Positions 26,082 to 35,950 of a DNA stretch of 64,000 bases are shown here, piece by piece. The position numbers were made by a program, and so were the translations under genes. Within the stretch, counting starts at the first letter, position 1; each line of letters starts with the position of its first letter. The DNA is from Saprospiraceae bacterium. Lineage in GTDB: Bacteria > Bacteroidota > Bacteroidia > Chitinophagales > Saprospiraceae. The stretch is from positions 1 to 64,000 of the forward strand of contig JAHDGD010000002.1 of the NCBI GenBank assembly GCA_020627825.1. The letters are read 5' to 3'. The notes under the pieces are model-generated. The model searched no databases. It was not told where the DNA came from and saw only the letters and a list, made by a program, of their open reading frames with translations.

Positions 26082-26766
26082 ATTGAAGTAACTTTTTCAC
26101 TAATTCAGGAACACACTTCGTTGCTGTCCCCGCAATAACATTTATATTGCGTTGTTGTAATTCGAAATTTATAGTTGGCTTCGCATCTATATAGTATATT
26201 TCTGAATTATCTGGAGCATATGTAGTCAACCCTGCAGCAGGATAGACTTGCATACTCGACCCAATAATAACAATAATATCTGCTAAGGATACATGAGTTG
26301 CTGCGTCTTGAATTTTTGGGACAGATTCACCAAACCATACAATATGAGGTCTTAACTGACCGCCAAATGGACATTTATGTCCTATATGCAGATCTCCCTC
26401 CAGATATTCAATATGATCTGGATTTATTTGACTTCTTATTTTTTTAAGTTCTCCATGTAAATGAATGATGTGTGATGAACCTGCTCTTTCATGCAAATCA
26501 TCAACATTTTGTGTAATTACCTGTACGTTGTATTTAGATTCTAGTTCTACTAAACTTGTATGTGCAGCATTTGGTTCAACTAATTTTAATTGAGCTCTTC
26601 TCTTATTGTAAAAATCAAGTACTAGTTTCGGATTTCTTTTCCAACCTTGTGGACTTGCGACCTCCATTATATCATGCCCCTCCCATAAACCATTGGCATC
26701 TCTAAAAGTTTTTATCCCACTTTCAGCACTAATTCCTGCTCCTGTTAATATAGCTATACGTTTCAT
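26080..26766 (-). CDS. cobB: Sir2-family NAD-dependent protein deacylase (class III, desuccinylase-type)
   Basis: 228 aa. NAD-binding motifs are GAGISAESGIKTFRDANGLWEG, TQNVDDLHERAG and HLHGEL with the catalytic His, plus GSSMQVYPAAGL. The FYNKRRAQ block carries the YxxR pair (Tyr and Arg) that marks SIRT5/CobB-like enzymes preferring succinyl or malonyl lysine. The zinc-ribbon is degenerate: only one Cys (GHKCPFGGQL) remains where four are usual, a pattern I believe is common in Bacteroidota homologues. Convergent with nrdA; its 3' end is overlapped by the nrdA terminator. Confidence 0.92.
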   Translation of the reverse strand: MKRIAILTGAGISAESGIKTFRDANGLWEGHDIMEVASPQGWKRNPKLVLDFYNKRRAQLKLVEPNAAHTSLVELESKYNVQVITQNVDDLHERAGSSHIIHLHGELKKIRSQINPDHIEYLEGDLHIGHKCPFGGQLRPHIVWFGESVPKIQDAATHVSLADIIVIIGSSMQVYPAAGLTTYAPDNSEIYYIDAKPTINFELQQRNINVIAGTATKCVPELVKKLLQ

Positions 26767-27186
26767 TTCTTAAAGACGAAATAGACTGACAATAATGATC
26801 TTTTCTTTATTAAAATTTATAAACCGAGATAAAATTTAACATTGTTTATTATATAACATATAATAGATTGAAAGTCATTTTAGTAGAGTCAAGGTAAAAA
26901 AAAATAAAGTTAACATTATGAAATTCTATAATATATAAGATAAAGATATAAAATGTAAGAAACTAGGCATTGCTTGACAGTGACTAAAGTTTACTTTTTT
27001 TTTATGTCGAAGCAGCGCTTTTATATAAAAATAATTTTTGTATATTAAAAAAATAAATGTGTTAAAAGCTAGTCTTTGTAATGCTCAAGTACTATATTTG
27101 TTAGGTAAACTGAGAACGAATTGCTTTTTATAAATTCATAAAAATCAAAATTTTATCTGCAAATGTAATTTTTTGATTCGAATGAT
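26767..27186. other. Long AT-rich region upstream of the T9SS operon
   Basis: 420 bp between divergent cobB and porP-like genes, plus 57 bp more to the chosen porP start. It holds a TATATTTG (-7) box at 27093-27100, though the nearest TTG is only 14 bp upstream (27076-27078), shorter than normal. A run of ten T lies near 26996. No ORF, tRNA or strong hairpin was seen. Its length suggests regulator binding to control the secretion operon (inference). Confidence 0.5.
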
Positions 27187-27243
27187 GTGTGCGTTAAACT
27201 GTTACATATAAAAGCAATATTTAATGTATTAAACCAACCTGCT

Positions 27244-28272
27244 TTGAGAAAGAATTTTTACGCAGCATTGGTTATGATGTCTTTCATTTTCTTAAGTCAA
27301 CATAACCTAAAAGGTCAGGATATTCATTATTCGCAGTTCTACAATAGTCCACTGAACATTAATCCAGCGTTGACAGGTGTCTTCAATGGGGATGTACGGG
27401 TTGTTGGTAGTATGCGAGATCAATGGAGACAAATTCCTGTTCCATACACAACATTTAGTGCGAATTACGATCAAAAGTATTATACGAAAAATCGAGATAA
27501 GGGATTTTTTGGCTTTGGTGCAATCTTTAATTATGATCGTTCTGGTGATCCCAATTATAACATCATGAATCTAAATTTAACTGGTTCATATTCTTATCTC
27601 ATTAATTCCAATAATGTTTTAACAGGTGGTCTATTATTAGGATTTGCTAGCGAAGGATTTGACGGCGACCAATTGACGTGGGATAATTATTGGACGGGGA
27701 CAGTTATAGATGAAACATTAGGCTCTGGAGAAAATTTTGATGGACAAAGAGTAAATTACTTAGAGTCGGGCATAGGTATAAATTATCGTTATCAAAAATC
27801 ATCAAGAACCTACTTGAATTTAGGTGTTGGTGCTTGGCATTTAATTCCACCAAATTTAACTTTCCTAGCAAACCAATCAAGACTCAGTTTACCAGTCAGA
27901 TATGCGGTTAATTTTGAAACACTTTTCAAAACAACAGAAAAAATAGATATTCAGTTACACGGTATCTATGCAAGACAGCAAAGATATCAGGAACTTTTGG
28001 CTGGTGGATTGTTGCGTTTTCACATCAATCAAAATCCAGGCAAGAAATATGCAGTTGATTTGGGTCTGTCATACAGATTCGCTGGTGACTTAATCCCTAT
28101 TGCAGCATTACACTATAACCAATGGTATATTGGAGCATCTTATGACTTCAATTTAACTGGTTTTCATACTCAACATGACATTAATAGATTGGGAGGACCT
28201 GAGGTTCATGTGAGGTACATTATTACTAATGTAAAGCCTCTTAATGAAAAGAAAGCTTGTCCAATTTATTAA
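27244..28272 (+). CDS. PorP/SprF-family type IX secretion/gliding outer-membrane protein
   Basis: 342 aa from the TTG at 27244. The ORF is open to a GTG at 27187, but the 27244 start gives a signal peptide (basic LRKN, hydrophobic core, cleavage before QDIHYSQ). The mature N-terminus QDIHYSQFYNSPLNINPALTGVFNGDVR is the hallmark of PorP/SprF, which form barrels that receive and anchor T9SS type B cargo. Strand-like GVGAWH, GIYARQQ and YRFAGDLIPIAALHYN segments follow. The neighbours are a PorE-like protein and a CHU_C cargo protein, the classical SprF-type arrangement. Confidence 0.9.
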   Translation: MRKNFYAALVMMSFIFLSQHNLKGQDIHYSQFYNSPLNINPALTGVFNGDVRVVGSMRDQWRQIPVPYTTFSANYDQKYYTKNRDKGFFGFGAIFNYDRSGDPNYNIMNLNLTGSYSYLINSNNVLTGGLLLGFASEGFDGDQLTWDNYWTGTVIDETLGSGENFDGQRVNYLESGIGINYRYQKSSRTYLNLGVGAWHLIPPNLTFLANQSRLSLPVRYAVNFETLFKTTEKIDIQLHGIYARQQRYQELLAGGLLRFHINQNPGKKYAVDLGLSYRFAGDLIPIAALHYNQWYIGASYDFNLTGFHTQHDINRLGGPEVHVRYIITNVKPLNEKKACPIY

Positions 28273-28290
28273 AAAGAGAACCGACTAATT

Positions 28291-30708
28291 ATGAGAAAAA
28301 TCCATATAATATTTTTATTTCTTATTACTTCGGTTGGGGCTTTCGCCCAAACGCAAAAGGCTTATATTGCTGCTGCGGAAGAAGCATTTGAAAATAAAAG
28401 TTTTTATGCAGCTCTTGTCTATTATCAAGAAGCAGTAGCCTTCGATACATCAGATGTAAGTTTACGCTATAAGCTTGCTGAATCAGCTAGACAATTTATG
28501 TCATATGAGCTAGCTGAAGAATCATACCGATTTGTAAAAGACAGAGATACTGAGAATACATATCCATTAACTACATTTTATCTTGCAGAAATGATGCAGA
28601 AGCAAGGTAAATATGAAGATGCAAAAGATGAATATGATCTTTACTTATCTGAAAATAGTGGAGATGATGAATTTTTTACTTACAAAGCAGATAAAGAAAG
28701 AGCAGCCTCCGAATGGGCGTTGAATGAAATCGAGAATCCAGATGAAACAATTTCTGTAAATAATTTGGGTTCTAATATCAACACTGGTTATAGTGATTTT
28801 GGACCTGCCATTAAGGATTCAGAACTCTTTTATTCTTCAATGAGGTTTGATGATCCACTTAAAAAAGGCAACAAAATTTCAAAAATTTTGAAAGCTGAAA
28901 TTCCTGAAAATATGGAAGATAATTTCGGTTCGTCAATGATTCTTGGAGAAGATGTAAATAAATCAAATTCAAACACAGCGAACGGAGCTTTCAATAAAGA
29001 TAAATCAAAGTTTTTTTATACAATATGTGATCGGTTAAATGATGCAGAAATAAGATGTGACTTATATTGTAAAATGATTAATGAAGATGGTTCATTTGGT
29101 GAAGGTAAAAAATTACCTGACTTTATTAATAATGAAGCCTATACTTCAACCCATCCGACTGTAGGTTATAATTCGGACTTAGATAAAGAAATATTATATT
29201 TTGTTTCTGATAGAGAAGGAGGGAAAGGTAATTTGGATATTTGGTATTCCATAATTGATAACAAAGACAATTTCACTTCTCCTCAAAATTTAGGTTCTGT
29301 AAATACCAAGGAAGATGAAATTACTCCATTTTTTCACATAAAGTCTTCCACTCTATACTTCTCAAGTAATGGGTATCGTTCTTTTGGAGGTTATGATGTA
29401 TATAGTTCAAGTTTTAATAATGGTACTTACAGTGAAGTAAATCATTTAAACAATCCATTGAACAGCTCTTATCATGATATATATTTTATACTTCAAGATG
29501 ACGAAGAATATGGTTATTTCTCATCTAATAGAGATGGGGCATTGTACATAGATGAATTGCAAGAAGCGTGTTGTTTTGATATCTATAAAGTTAAATTTGA
29601 AGAATTAGAACTTGACTTGAATGCATTGACTTATGATAAATTTTCCCAAGCTGATTTAAATGGAGCTACAGTAAGGTTGATAAATGAGAAGACGGGAGAA
29701 TTAGTGGGTGAAATAACTAATTTAGATGACATTGATCACAAATTTAAATTAGATAGATGCACTGATTATTTAATAATAGGAGAGAAAGCAGGTTATATAT
29801 CTGATACCATCCGATATAGTACGTGTGGATTAAAAAAATCACAAGAGATTATTAAAAAATTATACCTCGAGCCAGACCTTCTCGAGCTTGATGTATTTAC
29901 TTTTGATGATGCTACTAAAGAAGCACTTAATGGTTCTACCGTTATTCTGACAGATTTAACAGATAGCTCTATTGAGCCTATTGTAATTACTAATTTTGAT
30001 GGAAACGATTTTAATTATAAAATTACAAGAGGAAATAAATATAAAATAGATGTTTCTAAACCAGGGTATTATCCTGCATCTGTAGAAGTAATAACAGAAA
30101 ATGTAGCAGGAACAAAAATTACTAAAAACATTTATTTAAGATCAGATTATGTAGCAAAACTAGGGAACTATCTCCCTGTTAATTTGTATTTCCATAATGA
30201 TAGACCAAATCCTAGGACTACTAGTAAAGCAACCAGCTTGACATATACACAAACATATAATAGTTATATTAAACGTCAATCTGAGTATGCTCGTAGAGCA
30301 CCTGATGCTGCAAGTATTAATAATTTCTTTGAGGTTGATGTTGCAGGTGGTTATATTAAATTTAATAATTTCCTTAGAGAAATTCAACCAGTATTAGCAA
30401 CTGGAGAATCTATTGAGATTATTATTAAGGGACATGCAAGTCCATTGTCACAAACTAATTACAACTTATATCTTGGGCAGAGAAGAATTTCTTCAGTTAT
30501 TAATGATATAAGAGCTTTTGGAGGGGGTGTTTTAATACCTTACATAGAATCAGGTCAATTAAAAATTACTGATATCTCTTATGGGGAGAATCTTTCTCCT
30601 GTTGGTGTATCAGACAGCTATTCTGACAAAAGAAGGTCTATATACAGTACTGAGGCATCAAGAGAAAGAAGGGTGGAAATTATTGATGTAACCCGACAAC
30701 AGAATTAA
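28291..30708 (+). CDS. PorE-like OmpA-family protein with TPR and PD40-type repeats
   Basis: 805 aa. A signal peptide ends ...VGAFAQ. Residues ~22-120 are TPR-like helices (AYIAAAEEAFENKSFYAALVYY). Residues ~150-430 hold beta-propeller WD40/PD40-like repeats (LYFSSNGYRSFGGYDVYSS, ILYFVSDREGGKGNLDIWYS). Two carboxypeptidase-regulatory-like modules lie at ~440-600. The C-terminus (~690-800) is an OmpA peptidoglycan-binding domain, with IIIKGHASPLSQTNYNLYL and GQRR. The same domain order as P. gingivalis PorE, which links T9SS components to peptidoglycan. Starts 18 bp after porP-like. The signal-peptide codons contain a copy of the palindrome. Confidence 0.88.
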   Translation: MRKIHIIFLFLITSVGAFAQTQKAYIAAAEEAFENKSFYAALVYYQEAVAFDTSDVSLRYKLAESARQFMSYELAEESYRFVKDRDTENTYPLTTFYLAEMMQKQGKYEDAKDEYDLYLSENSGDDEFFTYKADKERAASEWALNEIENPDETISVNNLGSNINTGYSDFGPAIKDSELFYSSMRFDDPLKKGNKISKILKAEIPENMEDNFGSSMILGEDVNKSNSNTANGAFNKDKSKFFYTICDRLNDAEIRCDLYCKMINEDGSFGEGKKLPDFINNEAYTSTHPTVGYNSDLDKEILYFVSDREGGKGNLDIWYSIIDNKDNFTSPQNLGSVNTKEDEITPFFHIKSSTLYFSSNGYRSFGGYDVYSSSFNNGTYSEVNHLNNPLNSSYHDIYFILQDDEEYGYFSSNRDGALYIDELQEACCFDIYKVKFEELELDLNALTYDKFSQADLNGATVRLINEKTGELVGEITNLDDIDHKFKLDRCTDYLIIGEKAGYISDTIRYSTCGLKKSQEIIKKLYLEPDLLELDVFTFDDATKEALNGSTVILTDLTDSSIEPIVITNFDGNDFNYKITRGNKYKIDVSKPGYYPASVEVITENVAGTKITKNIYLRSDYVAKLGNYLPVNLYFHNDRPNPRTTSKATSLTYTQTYNSYIKRQSEYARRAPDAASINNFFEVDVAGGYIKFNNFLREIQPVLATGESIEIIIKGHASPLSQTNYNLYLGQRRISSVINDIRAFGGGVLIPYIESGQLKITDISYGENLSPVGVSDSYSDKRRSIYSTEASRERRVEIIDVTRQQN
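28334..28350. repeat. Dispersed palindrome, near-perfect copy
   Basis: TTGGGGC-TTTC-GCCCAA in the signal-peptide codons (GAFAQ) of the PorE-like gene; one extra G in the left arm. Confidence 0.6.
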
Positions 30709-30710
30709 GC

Positions 30711-33700
30711 ATGAGCACGAAAATAAATATTAACAAAAACATTCTTAATATGGGTTGGTCAAGACTAGTCTTTATATTAGGTCTTTTCATAATTTCACTA
30801 CCTCAAGCTTACGCAACGCACATTGTAGGTGGAGATCTTACTTATGAATGTCTAGGTAACGGAGATTATGAAGTTACTTTAACTGTCAGAAGAGATTGTG
30901 AAAATGGTGTAGAACCTTTTGATACTATTGCTTATGTAGGAATATATGATGGTTTTGGAAATCTATTACCATTTTTTGGAACTGGAGGAACGATACAAAT
31001 GACAAATCCTACTATAACTACAATTGACACAGATTTAGACTCAGGCTGTGGTTTTATAGGAGATCCAGTATGCGTAACTGAAGCTGTTTATAAAGGTATT
31101 GTTAACTTACCTGTAAGAAACACGGGGTATTATTTCGTATATCAAAGATGCTGTAGGAATGTAACTCTTGATAATATTATCGATCCATTAGAAGTAGGAT
31201 CAACTTATAGTATACGATTACTTGAAAATACGATGGAAGAATGTAATTCAGCTCCTGTCTTTAATGATTGGCCAGATGTTTACATTTGTACTGACATGAC
31301 ATTAACTTTTGATATGTCAGCCACAGATCCTGAAGGTGATTCATTAGTATATAGTTTATGTCCTCCCCAAGATGGAGCTTCATTTGATAATCCATATCCT
31401 GCACCTCCATCGGGACCTCCGTTTGATCTAGTTGAATATAAGCCACCCTTTACTTTTGACAATCCTTTTCCTGCTGATGTTCCTTTATCAATAGATCCAC
31501 AAACTGGTTTATTGACTTCTGTTCCTAACACAGTTGGACAATGGTTAGTTGGAGTATGTGTGCAGGAATATAGAAATGGCGAATTAGTAACAACAGTTAT
31601 TAGAGACTTTGAATATAATACTAGAATTTGTACAGCTGGACCTATGGCTTCTTTTGAAGTACCTAATCCATTTTGTGATGGTTTAGAAGTTGAAGTTGAA
31701 AATACTTCTACTAATGCAGATTCATATAATTGGACGGTTTCTCCAGCTGATAATGTTGTTTTCAATGCATCAGATGAAAACCCAACATTTGTTTTTCCTC
31801 AAGATGGATTATATACGATAACACTTGAAGCTATTAGAGATTTAGATGGGTGCTCAAATACGGCAACAGAAATTTTGGGTGTTTACAATTCGGAATTGAT
31901 TGCTTCTTTTGATGCAGCGATTGAAAGTTGTCAGAATGATTCTACAGTATTAGTGTTGACAAGTACAAGTTCCGATCCTACTTATGATATTATTTCCAAT
32001 GAATGGACCATATCAGGTGGAGGTTTTAATACAACTGTTGAGGGGCAATCTGTAACAGTTATTGTACCAACTATTGATGATCTATCTGTTACGTTGATAA
32101 CAACTAGTGAAAATGGATGTACGTCAGAAGTTACAGAGATAGTAGATGCCGATCCACTAGACTTTGAACTGGTAGCAAATCCTATGATGGTTTGTCAAGG
32201 AGATACAATCGAAATTATTATTGATCCCAATTGTGACCTTACGTATTCTATAACTCCATTGGATTACGTTATACTTGATGATCCAGATGATCCATGTGTC
32301 ATATCAATTGCACCACTTGAAAATATAACTTACATGGTCACAGCTTCAGATGGTTCTTGTACAATTACAAAAGAACTTACAGCTGATGTGATTGAAAAAG
32401 CAGATCTGAGTATATCAGGTGACAGTTTATTTTGTGATGGAATTGCTAATTTAACAGTAGATGGAGGATTAGAAGGGAATCAATTTCTATGGTCTACCGA
32501 TCCAAATTTCAATACGATAATTGGGGACATGACAGAAAATCTTGAATATGAGATGGTAGATGATATCGAAGTGATCTATGTTGAAGTAAAAGAAGGCACA
32601 GGTTGTAGTAATGTTGCAAGTTATGAAATTATAAACGGAAGCCTAGATCTTACATATCCTTCATCGTTTACTGCGTGTACAGATTCTAATGAAGAAATAG
32701 AAATTGTAAACAACAATCCTAATCAAGATGTTTCATATGAGTTTGAAGATAATGATATAATTACTGCAGTAACTGATTCATCTGTAATAATTGTTGTGAC
32801 AGATCCTGAATTTACCACACAGATCATATTCACTGCAACAAATCAATATGGATGCTCCATAATGGATACGATTGATATCGATGCTGAGCAAAAGCCAGAT
32901 ATTTCTTTCACAAGTGAAATTACTTGTGGCTCATTTGAAGTATGTTTTACAAATACAACAACACCTGATAATCAAACCTATATGTGGGATTTTGGAGACG
33001 AAAGTACGGATGAGGATGTTTCCAATGAAGCTAATCCTTGTTATACATATCCAGGTCCTGGATCCTATGAAGTAACATTAACGATTGATGAAGGGCCTTG
33101 TATGGGAGAGGGAATTACACAAACAGTAGAAGTTGGTGAAATACCAGAAATTGAAATCGAATCAGAGGATATTGAAATTTGTTTTGGTGAAACGGTAGAA
33201 ATTTCAGCAACTACTAATGGAGATGCTGATCAAGTAGTATGGACTTCAGGCGATGGTGAAGTTTTACAAGAAGGTGGATTAACTATATCCATAACAGGAG
33301 ATGAAACATTTGACTTGATTGTCACATTAACAGACGAATTTGGATGTGAGGATTCTGATATGATTACAATTGAAGTATATCAGTTTGATCTTACTATTGA
33401 TGGACCTGAAATAGCATGCGTTGATGAAGAGGTAATGCTAACACTAACAAATAATTCAGAAGGTGACAACTTCTCATATGACTGGGAGCCAACTGATTGT
33501 ATACTATCAGGTGAAGGAACTACTGAAGTTATTGTAAGCGCAGAAACTACTAAAGAAATTTCAGTTATAGTTACAAATTTAGATAATGGTTGCATTGATA
33601 CATCAACATTTGTATTAAACATTTCAGAAATTAATAAAACCATTGTACCTGATGATCCGAATCCTTTTCAATGTCAAGAAATCATCTTAACTGTGGAACC

Positions 33701-34139
33701 AGAAGATGATATGTGTGAATACGAGTGGGCTTCAGGTGAAACAACAGTTTCAATCAGTGATACAATAGTTGAGACTACAACCTATACAGTTACTATTACT
33801 GATGAAAATGGTTGTACATTGGAGCAATCACTAACTATAGAGCCGCAATTACCTCAGTGTGATGAAACGGATGTTTATTTACCAAATGCATTTAGCCCAA
33901 ATGGAGACGGAGTAAATGATGCATTTCAAGTAAGATCAAATTTTGTTAAATCTATGGATTTACGAGTTTATGATAGATGGGGTGAAGAGGTTTTTGTTTC
34001 AACAGATATTAATAATGGATGGGATGGCACTTTCAAAGGAGCTAACTTGTCGCCAAATGTATATGCTTTCTGCTTAATTGCTACTTGTTCAAATGGAGCT
34101 GAATACAAGAAAGTAGGAAATGTAACATTGATACGATAA
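30711..34139 (+). CDS. Giant adhesin-like T9SS type B cargo protein with CHU_C domain
   Basis: 1142 aa, starting 2 bp after the PorE-like stop. A hydrophobic signal segment at about 14-36 ends near QAYATHIVGGDLTYECLG, the classic start of gliding-associated adhesins. The body is a series of Ig-like/PKD modules, e.g. the PKD domain ~730-810 with NQTYMWDFGDESTDEDVS and YTYPGPGSYEVTLTI. The C-terminal ~85 residues (DVYLPNAFSPNGDGVNDAF ... YDRWGEEVF) are the CHU_C (type B) sorting signal recognised by the T9SS; PorP/SprF homologues assist such cargo, so the upstream porP-like gene is the likely partner. Secreted and surface-attached. Very acidic. Confidence 0.92.
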   Translation: MSTKININKNILNMGWSRLVFILGLFIISLPQAYATHIVGGDLTYECLGNGDYEVTLTVRRDCENGVEPFDTIAYVGIYDGFGNLLPFFGTGGTIQMTNPTITTIDTDLDSGCGFIGDPVCVTEAVYKGIVNLPVRNTGYYFVYQRCCRNVTLDNIIDPLEVGSTYSIRLLENTMEECNSAPVFNDWPDVYICTDMTLTFDMSATDPEGDSLVYSLCPPQDGASFDNPYPAPPSGPPFDLVEYKPPFTFDNPFPADVPLSIDPQTGLLTSVPNTVGQWLVGVCVQEYRNGELVTTVIRDFEYNTRICTAGPMASFEVPNPFCDGLEVEVENTSTNADSYNWTVSPADNVVFNASDENPTFVFPQDGLYTITLEAIRDLDGCSNTATEILGVYNSELIASFDAAIESCQNDSTVLVLTSTSSDPTYDIISNEWTISGGGFNTTVEGQSVTVIVPTIDDLSVTLITTSENGCTSEVTEIVDADPLDFELVANPMMVCQGDTIEIIIDPNCDLTYSITPLDYVILDDPDDPCVISIAPLENITYMVTASDGSCTITKELTADVIEKADLSISGDSLFCDGIANLTVDGGLEGNQFLWSTDPNFNTIIGDMTENLEYEMVDDIEVIYVEVKEGTGCSNVASYEIINGSLDLTYPSSFTACTDSNEEIEIVNNNPNQDVSYEFEDNDIITAVTDSSVIIVVTDPEFTTQIIFTATNQYGCSIMDTIDIDAEQKPDISFTSEITCGSFEVCFTNTTTPDNQTYMWDFGDESTDEDVSNEANPCYTYPGPGSYEVTLTIDEGPCMGEGITQTVEVGEIPEIEIESEDIEICFGETVEISATTNGDADQVVWTSGDGEVLQEGGLTISITGDETFDLIVTLTDEFGCEDSDMITIEVYQFDLTIDGPEIACVDEEVMLTLTNNSEGDNFSYDWEPTDCILSGEGTTEVIVSAETTKEISVIVTNLDNGCIDTSTFVLNISEINKTIVPDDPNPFQCQEIILTVEPEDDMCEYEWASGETTVSISDTIVETTTYTVTITDENGCTLEQSLTIEPQLPQCDETDVYLPNAFSPNGDGVNDAFQVRSNFVKSMDLRVYDRWGEEVFVSTDINNGWDGTFKGANLSPNVYAFCLIATCSNGAEYKKVGNVTLIR

Positions 34140-34163
34140 TAAGATAAATTAAGTATTTGCTAC

Positions 34164-34198
34164 AAAGGTGATTCGATTTCGATTGAGTCACCTTTTTT
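34164..34198 (+). terminator. Rho-independent terminator of the T9SS operon
   Basis: 8-bp stem AAAGGTGA / TCACCTTT (34164-34171 with 34188-34195), the inner part further pairable, followed by a six-T run (34193-34198). Confidence 0.85.
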
Positions 34199-34327
34199 AT
34201 TTGTAATAATTAGGGTCTTAATTTTCAACTACCATATATAAAACACTTAAAATAAGTTTACATCATATAATTTGACTATGAATGATAATACCTATATCTT
34301 TCAAGTTATTAGCATATTTCCAATTAC

Positions 34328-35191
34328 ATGAGGCAATTAAAAATTACCAATAAGATAACAAATAGAGAAAGCTTAGCTCTCAATAAATATCTAAATGAAA
34401 TTGCGAACATACCAATGCTAACAGCCCAAGAGGAAATTGAGTTAGCAATACGTATTAAAAAAGGAGATGAGAAAGCACTTGAAGAATTAACTACAGCGAA
34501 TTTACGTTTTGTAGTTTCTGTAGCTAAAAACTATCAGAATCAAGGCTTATCACTAAGTGATCTTATAAACGAAGGCAATGTAGGATTAATGAAAGCGGCT
34601 AGAAGGTTCGATGAAACAAGAGGTTTTAAGTTTATTTCGTATGCAGTATGGTGGATAAGGCAATCTATTTTGCAAGCAATTGTGGAGTATTCAAGAATGG
34701 TACGACTTCCTCTGAATAAAGTAAGTAACTATAATAAAGTGAATGAGGCTTATACCAGTTTTATTCAAGAATGCGAGAGAGAGCCTACTCATCAAGAATT
34801 ATCAGAATTACTTAATTTACCTGAAAATGAAATTACTTCTATTTTAGGTAATACAAGTAGACATGTCTCAGTTGATGCACCACTAGGTGGTGATGATGGA
34901 AATTCTACTTTGTTAGATTTATTTCAAGAAATTGAAGGAAATGCACCTGATGAAAATTTAATGAAAAAAAGTCTTGTACAAGAAGTTAAATTTGGCCTAG
35001 AGAGACTCAGTCCTCGAGAGATTGAAATATTGAGCGATTATTATGGGTTAAAAGGAAAACAGCCTCAAACCTTAGAAGAGATTGGTAATAGACATGGTTT
35101 AACTAGAGAAAGAGTAAGACAAATAAGAGATAGATCGTTAAGACGATTGAAAAAATCATATAATCATCAATCTCTTCGATCTTATCTTTAG
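34328..35191 (+). CDS. rpoD: Primary RNA polymerase sigma-70 factor RpoD/SigA
   Basis: 287 aa, the short form typical of Bacteroidota, which lacks the long region 1.1. MRQLKITNKITNRESLALNKYL is the family start. Region 1.2/2 has EEIELAIRIKKGDEKALEEL, then ANLRFVVSVAKNYQNQGLSLSDL and FDETRGFKFISYAVWWIRQSILQ (core-binding and -7 recognition). Region 4 has EEIGNRHGLTRERVRQIRDRSLRRLKKS. This is the sigma that reads the TTG/TAnnTTTG promoters seen in the window. A weak upstream pair (TTG, ~20 bp, TATCTTTC) may be its promoter. Confidence 0.96.
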   Translation: MRQLKITNKITNRESLALNKYLNEIANIPMLTAQEEIELAIRIKKGDEKALEELTTANLRFVVSVAKNYQNQGLSLSDLINEGNVGLMKAARRFDETRGFKFISYAVWWIRQSILQAIVEYSRMVRLPLNKVSNYNKVNEAYTSFIQECEREPTHQELSELLNLPENEITSILGNTSRHVSVDAPLGGDDGNSTLLDLFQEIEGNAPDENLMKKSLVQEVKFGLERLSPREIEILSDYYGLKGKQPQTLEEIGNRHGLTRERVRQIRDRSLRRLKKSYNHQSLRSYL

Positions 35192-35239
35192 TCTATTTAA
35201 TTTAGTCTAAGCTTTTCTCTTTTTTAACTATTATAGTTA

Positions 35240-35247
35240 TATTTTTG
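35240..35247 (+). promoter_or_regulatory. TAnnTTTG box directly before the 35252 gene
   Basis: TATTTTTG ends 4 bp before the ATG at 35252; a transcript starting at the usual distance would begin at or next to the A of ATG. Confidence 0.45.
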
Positions 35248-35251
35248 ACAC

Positions 35252-35872
35252 ATGCTTTCCATATTTGATTTTTTATTTTCTGGCAAATCGAGATTGAAAA
35301 AAGAATTAGCCCAAGCTCGAAAGGAATTAGAGCCACTTACTAGCAACCTTGTTGATTGGGAGGGAGAAGAACTAGAGTTAATGTCTCTCATTCAAGATAA
35401 AAGAAAAGCAAAATCTGCTTTTTCAAGTACAGTTGAAGGAATAATTAGCTCAATATACCATGAACATATGGTTGCATATATATGGAAAAAGATTCCTTCC
35501 ATAAGTGATTTATCAATTATTGTTGCCGAATCAGCAAAACATAATTTTGAATTTATTATTAAAAATGATCTTTGTTCTTTTTATGTAAATAATCAATATT
35601 TAGGCGATTTAAAAAATGATAATAAGCTTCACTTAACAAGAAAAACTATTCTAGCCGATATTAAAATTACAAATGCAGAATGGTGGCCAATTCGTATCCA
35701 AAATGAATTTGTAGGTAGTTTGATCAATATTGAAAAAGCTAGAAGAGTAAATCCGAGAGCTTTTCAATTACAAAGAAATATATCGCCAGAACAAGAAATG
35801 ATTATTCTGAGCCTTGCTGTTTATAAAATTATAGAAGCTACTAAGGATATGAAAAAAATACCTTTTGAATAG
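35252..35872 (+). CDS. Uncharacterised protein, 206 aa
   Basis: I do not recognise this family. The N-terminal ~60 residues (SRLKKELAQARKELEPL, then LVDWEGEELELMSLIQDKR) are helical and charged, and the middle (~65-150) looks alpha/beta with no signal peptide or membrane helix, so it is probably cytoplasmic. Motifs worth noting are NAEWWPIRIQNEFVGSL and FQLQRNISPEQEMIILSLAVYKIIE. It lies between rpoD and a convergent two-component pair, apparently on its own; a -7 box 4 bp before its ATG suggests an independent, perhaps leaderless transcript. Confidence 0.6.
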   Translation: MLSIFDFLFSGKSRLKKELAQARKELEPLTSNLVDWEGEELELMSLIQDKRKAKSAFSSTVEGIISSIYHEHMVAYIWKKIPSISDLSIIVAESAKHNFEFIIKNDLCSFYVNNQYLGDLKNDNKLHLTRKTILADIKITNAEWWPIRIQNEFVGSLINIEKARRVNPRAFQLQRNISPEQEMIILSLAVYKIIEATKDMKKIPFE

Positions 35873-35950
35873 AAGAGAGGATACTCTTTTATTCTCTTTT
35901 CCTAAATAATAGATTACTTCGAACAATTCAAGAATATCCTCTATTTATAT

